From Candidatus Bathyarchaeota archaeon RBG_13_60_20 (lineage in GTDB: Archaea > Thermoproteota > Bathyarchaeia > TCS64), in NCBI GenBank assembly GCA_001775965.1, contig MEZG01000061.1:1398-7500 (forward strand): a DNA stretch of 6,103 bases. The letters are read 5' to 3'. Under the pieces are notes generated by a model that saw only the letters and a program-made list of their open reading frames with translations, was not told where the DNA came from and ran no database searches. Within the stretch, counting starts at the first letter, position 1. Every line of letters begins with the position of its first letter. Of the stretch, positions 1-4,398 are shown in pieces. The translations under genes were made by a program, and so were the position numbers.

Positions 1-1232
1 ACGTAAAGACTGTAGTCCTCCTCGAACCTGGGGCTGCTGTGGATGAGCTGCTCCACCTTCTCGTCGTACTCCTCAGCGTTGTAGGCATTGGTCTTGATGA
101 GGTAGTCCTTGTAGATCTCGCTAGCCTCGTCACGCTTCAGCTCCAGGACGCTCTGGAGCTTCTCCAGGATGACCAGCTTGTCCTTCCTGACCTCGGCGAG
201 CTGCTGCATCTTCTCCAGGTTGCTCTTGAAGGCCTCCACGTACGAGTCCACGGGGTAATTGACTTTCACCATGCTGAGGGTGTGGATGGTGTTGTTGACC
301 AGGCCCACCTCGGTGCCTATTCCGCTCATGAGGTCCGCCATGTCGAAGTCCATGAGGACGTAGATCATCTCGACGATCATCTTGTCGATCTCGTCGCGTG
401 CGCTGATTATGTTCCCAGTCTTGCTGTACGCTGGCATGAGGGGCAGGAACATGATGCTGTTGAAGGGGTTCCTGTAGACCTCGCCGAGGCCGTCCGTTAT
501 GAGGGCGTTCTTCTCCCTGTCCAGGAGTAGGTTGAGCTCTTTGATGCCGTTGAAGGCGCTGTACCCCTTGGCAGGGGGGTCGTCGCCTGGGCACGGCAGT
601 ATGCAGAGGGCCATGATGGGGACGCCGCTGCCCACAGCCTGCCGCAGGTGGCGGGCGAAGTCCATGGCCATGCCGCTGCCCGTGCCTCCGCCGAGGCCGA
701 ACACGAGCATGATGATGGGACTGCTTATGCTGCTAAGGGCGTTGTCCTTGAACATGTTGGTGAAGCTCTTGATAATACCCAGCTGGTAGTAATTCAGGTT
801 GTAGATGGCCTTGGCCAGGCTCCTGCGGCGGCCAGCTCCGCCTGCCAGGGGTGGTATGGCCACAGTGCTGGGTAGCCACGGGTTGTACTCCTTGAGCTTG
901 ATGCCCTCGTTCTGGAGGTGCTCCTTGAACTTGGTCTGGACGAAGTCGAACATGGCCTCCGCGGACGGGAACTTAACGCTCTTGGCGATGACGCTCAACC
1001 TATCCTGGGGTATGCCCCTCCTCCTCATCTGCTCAAGTATCCTGTTGTGCGTGTCGTCCAAGCTCTTGATGTCAGGGTCCGCTATGTCCATGGCCATTAG
1101 GCTAAGCCTGGTGGCCCCGCTGCCGAGAAGCTCCATGGTCTTCTCGGTCTTGAGGAAGTTCTCAACGACGTTGGTCCCGGCTCCCCCCAGGCCCACTAGG
1201 TGTATGACGCTGCTGTATCCGAGTTCAGACAT
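1..1232 (-). CDS. Tubulin/FtsZ-superfamily GTPase, divergent (C-terminus cut by window edge)
   Basis: Reading leftward from ATG at 1232, the frame is open for 410 codons to the window edge, so the C-terminus is missing. Nucleotide-binding elements of the tubulin/FtsZ fold appear in order. The T1 loop is GLGGAGTNVVENF at residues 14-26. A T2-like strand and loop is MAMDIADPD at 46-54. A T3-like loop is AGGAGRRRSLAKA at 130-142. The signature T4 loop is FGLGGGTGSG at 178-187. A T7-like catalytic loop is DFDMAD at 295-300, where FtsZ has NxDxxD. From about residue 330 the chain is charged and helical, probably coiled coil, in place of an ordinary FtsZ C-terminal domain. The GAGRRR T3 loop recalls the divergent FtsZ-like (Tubulin_2-type) families rather than FtsZ1, FtsZ2 or CetZ; that placement is from memory of family patterns. 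Known members are GTP-dependent filament formers. The start overlaps the stop of the upstream membrane-protein gene (TAATG), so the two are probably translationally coupled. No good Shine-Dalgarno lies close to the ATG. Confidence 0.88.
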   Translation of the reverse strand, partial: MSELGYSSVIHLVGLGGAGTNVVENFLKTEKTMELLGSGATRLSLMAMDIADPDIKSLDDTHNRILEQMRRRGIPQDRLSVIAKSVKFPSAEAMFDFVQTKFKEHLQNEGIKLKEYNPWLPSTVAIPPLAGGAGRRRSLAKAIYNLNYYQLGIIKSFTNMFKDNALSSISSPIIMLVFGLGGGTGSGMAMDFARHLRQAVGSGVPIMALCILPCPGDDPPAKGYSAFNGIKELNLLLDREKNALITDGLGEVYRNPFNSIMFLPLMPAYSKTGNIISARDEIDKMIVEMIYVLMDFDMADLMSGIGTEVGLVNNTIHTLSMVKVNYPVDSYVEAFKSNLEKMQQLAEVRKDKLVILEKLQSVLELKRDEASEIYKDYLIKTNAYNAEEYDEKVEQLIHSSPRFEEDYSLY

Positions 1233-2206
1233 TACGCTTTCTCAGCCTCTTTGAGTCTGTCATTTATTTCCTGTAGCCTCTGGGCGAGGCTGCGGTCGAT
1301 GCGGGACGCCCTGCTCTGGAGGGCCTCCATCTCTCTAATCTGGTCCTCGACTATCATGGTGACGAAGCCCATCCTGGTCCTTGTCCTGATGAACAGCACT
1401 GCGCTCAGGGCGAATAGGGCCGCCAGGCCGCCCACGACTAGGAGGAAGTACTGTTCCTGCCAGCTGGGTCCCGTCTCAACGGGCGGTGCCTCGACTTGGA
1501 GATTGTTCATAAGGTTGATGGCGTTGTCCATTAGGCCAAGCTCCGCCTCGCTTATGGCTACGTTGAGGAACTTTTCGTAGAGCTGGATGTAGGCAGGGTC
1601 CACGTTGCTCTGCCTGTACTGGGCCAGCTCGGCCTCCTTCTGGCTCTTCAGCCGCCTGTAGTCGTCGATCCTGTTGTCGATGACGTTCACCGTGATCTCG
1701 TCGTACAGGGTCTGAGCCGGCCCGATGAGCGTCACGAAGGTCAGGTCCACCGGTTTGTGGAACACGACGCCCGATCCCTGTGTGGTCAGGGACCTGTCCA
1801 GCATGCCCACGATCGCGAGGCGGTATACGCCCTGCGTGTGGTTGAACCTAATGATCCTCTCCGCCGGGTTGTAGCCCTCAGTCAGAGGCAGCTCCACCGT
1901 CTCGATGTGCCAGAAAACCGTCTCTGACCTTTTCTGGACCAAGTCAGATAACCTGAGCTCTAGGACGGCGTTGTCCACCGTTTGCCTCACGTTGATTAGT
2001 AAGCTCAGCCTGTACTCGCTGCCCGCTAACACCGGTGCGTTCTGGACGAGTTCGTCGTCGGTCGCGCTCCACTCCAGCACCAGCTGGTTCGTTGAGTAGT
2101 CCTCGAGCCTGTACTCCTCGATCCAGTGCAGTCCATTGGCGCCCTGTGCCGTGGGTATCTGTGTTAACAGAAGTAAACCTAGCACGAAGCAGAAGTATTT
2201 CTTCAC
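1232..2206 (-). CDS. Type I single-pass membrane protein, candidate anchor for the tubulin-like protein
   Basis: This 324-residue protein starts at GTG (2206); no in-frame ATG gives a better signal peptide. Residues 1-22 are a signal peptide (basic MKK, a hydrophobic LLLL core, then TAQG). Residues 25-175 are beta-rich with alternating hydrophobic residues, suggesting one or two extracytoplasmic beta-sandwich domains. Residues about 178-236 are helical and charged. One membrane span lies at about 254-273 and is followed by RTRTR, which by the positive-inside rule puts the C-terminus in the cytosol. The tail (about 280-324) is amphipathic and helical, rich in Glu, Arg and Gln, and could form a coiled coil. 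I recognise no named family. The TAA stop overlaps the next gene's ATG by one base, so it forms an operon with the tubulin-like GTPase. Its cytosolic tail is the obvious candidate contact with that protein, which is inference only. Confidence 0.85.
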   Translation of the reverse strand: MKKYFCFVLGLLLLTQIPTAQGANGLHWIEEYRLEDYSTNQLVLEWSATDDELVQNAPVLAGSEYRLSLLINVRQTVDNAVLELRLSDLVQKRSETVFWHIETVELPLTEGYNPAERIIRFNHTQGVYRLAIVGMLDRSLTTQGSGVVFHKPVDLTFVTLIGPAQTLYDEITVNVIDNRIDDYRRLKSQKEAELAQYRQSNVDPAYIQLYEKFLNVAISEAELGLMDNAINLMNNLQVEAPPVETGPSWQEQYFLLVVGGLAALFALSAVLFIRTRTRMGFVTMIVEDQIREMEALQSRASRIDRSLAQRLQEINDRLKEAEKA

Positions 2207-2242
2207 GGTGTTAGCCCCTGCTCTATCCCTTGTAAGCCCTAT

Positions 2243-2257
2243 CCATTTAAAATATGC
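2243..2257 (-). promoter_or_regulatory. TATA-box promoter of the anchor/tubulin-like operon
   Basis: On the minus strand this reads ATATTTTAAAT (2255-2245), an AT island in GC-rich surroundings. Its centre lies about 44 bases before the GTG start at 2206. With the usual archaeal distance of about 25 bases from TATA to start site, transcription would begin near 2225 and leave a leader of about 20 bases. That leader contains only a weak AGGGG (about 2215-2219) as a possible ribosome-binding site. Position and composition are the only evidence. Confidence 0.5.
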
Positions 2258-2268
2258 TGTATGCCCCG

Positions 2269-2376
2269 TTAGGTACTCACGATCTGTATCTGGCTGTTGG
2301 ACGAGTAGCTCCTTGTGATCGGCCCGCTGCCGAGGCTGCGTAGAGGATTAATATCATTTTTTATTCCACGGCTCAT
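2269..2376 (-). CDS. Doubtful 35-codon small ORF upstream of the anchor gene
   Basis: An ATG at 2376 opens a 35-codon frame that ends in TAA at 2269-2271. The first twelve codons are AT-rich and overlap the likely promoter of the divergent permease. The last twenty or so use codons like those of the neighbouring genes and give a polar tail (RSYSSNSQIQIVST). There is no Shine-Dalgarno, signal peptide, membrane span or recognised motif. It could be a real small gene leading into the operon, a decayed gene end, or chance. Chance is the default view for an ORF of this size. Confidence 0.15.
   Translation of the reverse strand: MSRGIKNDINPLRSLGSGPITRSYSSNSQIQIVST
2345..2364 (+). promoter_or_regulatory. 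AT-rich promoter of the LivH-like permease gene
   Basis: A run of A and T (TTAATATCATTTTTTAT, about 2348-2364) stands out from GC-rich flanks just before the permease ATG at 2388. The T-rich part is centred about 27 bases before the ATG, where a TATA box would sit for a leaderless transcript. No Shine-Dalgarno precedes the ATG, which fits leaderless initiation. The exact box cannot be picked with certainty. Confidence 0.4.
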
Positions 2377-2387
2377 GGATTCGTTTG

Positions 2388-3359
2388 ATGAGTGCGCCCG
2401 TTGTCGTCAATAGCGTCATTGCAGGCAGCCTGCTGGTGATCCTGTGCATCGGGTTCACCTTCACATACATGATAGAGAAGTTCCCCAACTTCGCCCACAC
2501 AAGCTACGCCAGCATAGGCACAATGATAGCCTTCTATCTGGTCCGGTTCCACGGGTTCAACCCGTACCTCACGTGGCCTGTGTCCGCCCTGGCGGGGGGC
2601 CTCATCGGGATCCTGCTCTACCTCGGCCTCGTGCGGCCCATCAAGGGGCATGGGTTCAGGGAGATCACCCTCACATTCACTTTCTACATAGTCAGCCAGA
2701 TAATCGGTAGCCTCCTAGCCATGTTCAGCTACTGGCTCCTCGTGGGCACCGGCACGCAGTCCAACGGGTTCCTCCTCAAAGCCTTCGATTTCAGCCTGGG
2801 GGGCCTCCCCGGGATAGGGATCGTGGCGCCCGTCACTGTGCTTGTCCTGGTGGTGCTCATGAACGTCTTCCTGTACCGCGCAAAGTTCGGTATAGCCATG
2901 AGGGCCACGTCGGAGGACGAGCAGCTGGCCGCGGGGCTGGGCATAAACGTCAACCTGATCCACCTCGCGTCGTGGTTCATCTCCGGGGCCCTTTCGGCCC
3001 TCGCAGGGGCTATCCTCCCCATGTGGAGGGCCACCAGCGTCAACTTCAGCGACGATCTGCTGGTGACAGTGATGGCGGGGAGCGTCCTGGGGGGGCTGAC
3101 CAGCATAGGCGGCGCCATCCTCGGCGGCTTCCTGGTGGCGTCGATACAGAAACTGCTGACCTACCTCCTCATGAGCACCTTGGGGGTGTGGATGGGCGCC
3201 TACGAGGGCCTGCTGCCAATCGTGTTCCTCTTCCTGGTTTTGACCATCGAGCCAAACGGCCTATCAGCCATAGACCTGAGTACCGTGTCCGTCAAGAGCC
3301 TGCGGGGGGCTCTCAGGAAGCTCAGGAGGAGCCTCTGGAGCCTCCTCACGTCCGAATGA
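2388..3359 (+). CDS. livH: LivH-type branched-chain amino acid ABC transporter permease
   Basis: This is a 323-residue, very hydrophobic protein of the LivH/LivM permease family. It forms part of the membrane channel of an ABC importer for branched-chain amino acids or related amides. The family pattern is clear. PNFAHTSYASIGT at 33-45 matches the NFAHG...IG region of LivH. The stretch from RAKFGIAMRATSEDEQLAAGLGI (166-186) to SGALSALAGAI (199-209) is the conserved cytoplasmic coupling loop and next span. GGLTSIGGAILGGFLV (235-250) and EPNGL (288-292) match the C-terminal signature. I count about eight or nine membrane spans and a basic C-terminal tail. ATG at 2388 is preferred over the adjacent in-frame TTG at 2385. 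No LivM, LivG, LivF or binding-protein gene lies beside it, so its partners must be encoded elsewhere. The exact substrate cannot be read from the sequence. Confidence 0.9.
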   Translation: MSAPVVVNSVIAGSLLVILCIGFTFTYMIEKFPNFAHTSYASIGTMIAFYLVRFHGFNPYLTWPVSALAGGLIGILLYLGLVRPIKGHGFREITLTFTFYIVSQIIGSLLAMFSYWLLVGTGTQSNGFLLKAFDFSLGGLPGIGIVAPVTVLVLVVLMNVFLYRAKFGIAMRATSEDEQLAAGLGINVNLIHLASWFISGALSALAGAILPMWRATSVNFSDDLLVTVMAGSVLGGLTSIGGAILGGFLVASIQKLLTYLLMSTLGVWMGAYEGLLPIVFLFLVLTIEPNGLSAIDLSTVSVKSLRGALRKLRRSLWSLLTSE

Positions 3360-3362
3360 CCG

Positions 3363-3959
3363 TCACCTCACCGTAACCTTCACGCTGTCCACCCAGTAGG
3401 TCATCTCGGTCTCCCACCTGACCGAGATTCCAAAGGCGACCCACACGTCACCCGGCACCGCGTCCACCGAGAGGCTGTACAGCTTCCAGCCAGCCACTTG
3501 GTTAGCCGGCCCCAGGACCTGCAGGTCCTCCTCATGCGTCGGCTGGGTGGGCCCTATGTGGCCGACGGCCATCGCGATGGTGTTGAAGCTCTCGGTTCCG
3601 CTGTACAGCTGGAACTCCAGATCCACCTTTGAGGCGCCTATGGGCACCTGTATGCTCCTAGCAAGCCAGATGGTCCCGTCGTCCTGCAGGCCGTCGATGG
3701 TGAACTCTGCCGAGTAGGCGCCCTCGTGATGCTGGATGCCGCTCTGGGTTATGCTGTGCGCCACGGGGTTGCCCGGGTTGTTGGGGTCCTCTGGAACATC
3801 GGCTCTTATGGTCCAACTCGACAACCCCCCCTCGAAGCCCTCTCCCAGAACCACGGGCTCGAACCCCTTGGGCCACATCATGTATACGACGGTTGCGACC
3901 ACGACGAGTATAATGGCGGCAGCAGCATACCTGCCCCCCACTCTTCTCTTTGTCGTCAT
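3363..3959 (-). CDS. N-terminally anchored extracytoplasmic beta-sandwich (jelly-roll-like) protein
   Basis: This 198-residue protein has a short basic N-terminus (TTKRR) and one membrane span at about 11-29, so it is probably anchored with the rest outside the cell. Residues 38-198 look like a single carbohydrate-binding or galactose-binding-like beta sandwich. It opens with GFEGGLSSW (41-49), then GAYSAEF (80-86), IWLARSIQVP (97-106), KVDLEFQLYS (111-120), GWKLYSLSVD (157-166), VWVAFGISV (172-180), and closes with the typical YWVDSVKV (188-195). No catalytic motif is visible, so binding or a structural surface role is more likely than an enzyme. The family is not recognised by name. The gene is alone, convergent with the permease with only three bases between stop codons, and has its own TATA box. 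Confidence 0.75.
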   Translation of the reverse strand: MTTKRRVGGRYAAAAIILVVVATVVYMMWPKGFEPVVLGEGFEGGLSSWTIRADVPEDPNNPGNPVAHSITQSGIQHHEGAYSAEFTIDGLQDDGTIWLARSIQVPIGASKVDLEFQLYSGTESFNTIAMAVGHIGPTQPTHEEDLQVLGPANQVAGWKLYSLSVDAVPGDVWVAFGISVRWETEMTYWVDSVKVTVR

Positions 3960-3982
3960 ACAGTGTTCTCAGGAGCGGGATC

Positions 3983-3991
3983 AAATATACT
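3983..3991 (-). promoter_or_regulatory. TATA box for a leaderless transcript of the surface-protein gene
   Basis: On the minus strand this reads AGTATATTT. Its centre (about 3987) is 27-28 bases before the ATG at 3959, so transcription should start at or within a few bases of the start codon. The sequence between box and ATG has no Shine-Dalgarno, which agrees with a leaderless mRNA. The geometry is seen directly; the interpretation follows the usual archaeal promoter spacing. Confidence 0.6.
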
Positions 3992-4021
3992 GCATGTCCA
4001 CCGTCCTTCTGACACTTAACA

Positions 4022-4127
4022 CCGTTCAGGCAATATTAGGCAATATTAGGCAAATTATTGATTGATCAAATAATAAGCTAATATATAAAAGTTTCAAGGG
4101 AAACTATATAAACCGTTAACTGAACGG
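4022..4127. repeat. AT-rich regulatory region with tandem and inverted repeats
   Basis: CAATATTAGG is repeated exactly twice (4031-4040 and 4041-4050), followed by a degenerate third unit (CAAATTATTG, 4051-4060). Each unit spans about one helical turn. Next to it are ATTATT/AATAAT arms (4054-4059 and 4069-4074) around a TTGATCAA palindrome (4062-4069). GTTTC-AAGG-GAAAC is at 4091-4104. CCGTT-AACTG-AACGG is at 4113-4127. CCGTTCAG (4022-4029) also pairs exactly with CTGAACGG (4120-4127), bracketing the region. The layout between two divergent promoters suggests operator sites for a DNA-binding protein. No specific regulator can be named. Confidence 0.5.
4099..4112 (+). promoter_or_regulatory. 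Strong BRE/TATA promoter facing the 27-residue peptide gene
   Basis: GGGAAAC followed directly by TATATAAA (4105-4112) is close to the ideal archaeal BRE-TATA element. A start site near 4132-4136 is expected, giving a leader of about 90 bases before the ATG at 4224. A second TATA-like run (ATATATAAAA, 4081-4090) lies just upstream and could be an alternative box. The GTTTC/GAAAC inverted repeat (4091-4104) overlaps the BRE, so a protein bound there could block promoter use. Confidence 0.65.
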
Positions 4128-4152
4128 AATCAAAACCATCCAATACACAGGC

Positions 4153-4175
4153 GGAGGATTAACATGTACATTTAA
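4153..4175 (+). promoter_or_regulatory. Three-codon upstream ORF with its own Shine-Dalgarno
   Basis: GGAGG (4153-4157) sits six bases before ATG (4164), which opens a frame of Met-Tyr-Ile and then TAA (4173-4175). It lies in the predicted leader of the 27-residue peptide gene, about 50 bases before that ATG. A strong ribosome-binding site on an almost empty ORF suggests a regulatory leader that loads or stalls ribosomes, or a remnant of a lost gene start. Function is inferred only from position. Confidence 0.35.
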
Positions 4176-4223
4176 GGATAACGATTACTTCCCATCGAAG
4201 CTCAAATAAACCGGGTGATACGC

Positions 4224-4307
4224 ATGGCTAAGAAACCCGCCCCGGCCCCCGCAAAGCCCGCGGAGAAGAAACCGGTGAAACCCGCGGAGAAACCGAAGAA
4301 GAAATAA
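4224..4307 (+). CDS. 27-residue Lys/Pro/Ala-rich basic peptide
   Basis: A small ORF from ATG 4224 to TAA 4305-4307 encodes 27 residues: 10 Lys, 7 Pro, 6 Ala, 2 Glu, 1 Val and 1 Met. KPAEK occurs twice (11-15 and 19-23), and the peptide ends in three lysines. GGTGAT (4214-4219), complementary to the archaeal 16S rRNA 3' end, lies four bases before the ATG, and a strong TATA promoter lies upstream, so expression is likely. Codons are GC-rich like those of the neighbours. The peptide should be disordered and strongly positive. It resembles the basic tails of histone H1-like or ribosomal proteins, but here the tail stands alone with no following domain. Binding to nucleic acid or another polyanion is a guess from charge. 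I do not recognise a family. Confidence 0.6.
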   Translation: MAKKPAPAPAKPAEKKPVKPAEKPKKK

Positions 4308-4343
4308 AACGTCGAAAACGTCTCCGAGTTTACTTCAACGCCC

Positions 4344-4352
4344 TCGTTTTTC
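4344..4352 (+). terminator. Possible U-tract terminator after the small peptide gene
   Basis: A short T run (TCGTTTTTCT, T tract 4347-4351) lies about 40 bases after the peptide stop and before the helicase promoter. Archaeal polymerase can stop at U tracts without a hairpin. The run is short, so this is weak. A nearby direct repeat of AAAACGTC (4306-4313 and 4315-4322) forms no clear stem. Confidence 0.25.
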
Positions 4353-4361
4353 TAATCACTG

Positions 4362-4398
4362 CCCTTAAATCGGCCCTGCCCCCCATCGCATAGGAGCA
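4362..4398 (+). promoter_or_regulatory. Promoter and ribosome-binding site of the helicase gene
   Basis: CCTTAAAT (4363-4370) is the only AT-rich box close to the helicase start. Its centre is about 32 bases before the ATG at 4399, which predicts a very short leader. AGGAG (4392-4396) lies only two bases before the ATG, tighter than normal for an efficient Shine-Dalgarno, so initiation may be close to leaderless. The box is weak, and some read-through from the peptide gene is possible. Confidence 0.35.

Noticed and set aside
39..594. Open frames of 163 and 154 codons across the tubulin-like gene
   Set aside because: They are low-complexity, with His/Val/Leu or Arg/Gln/His bias typical of shifted frames of a GC-rich gene, and they overlap a frame carrying clear T4 and T7 motifs.
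1..1232. Canonical FtsZ or CetZ cell-division protein
   Set aside because: The T3 and T7 loops differ and the C-terminal region is a charged helical extension, so a standard ftsZ or cetZ label is not supported.
2260..2345. tRNA or structured RNA gene in the GC-rich part of the divergent intergenic region
   Set aside because: No T-loop GTTCRA motif or cloverleaf pairing could be found on either strand.
2385..2387. TTG as the permease start
   Set aside because: The next codon is ATG (2388) with the same context, and TTG adds only one residue, so ATG is more likely.
4031..4060. CRISPR array or mobile-element repeat
   Set aside because: The 10-bp units are directly adjacent with no spacers, only two are exact, and no cas or transposase gene is near.
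4224..4398. Small peptide as the frameshifted N-terminal tail of a ribosomal protein such as S25e
   Set aside because: Only about 90 bases separate its stop from the helicase ATG, and no other frame there continues into a recognisable domain.
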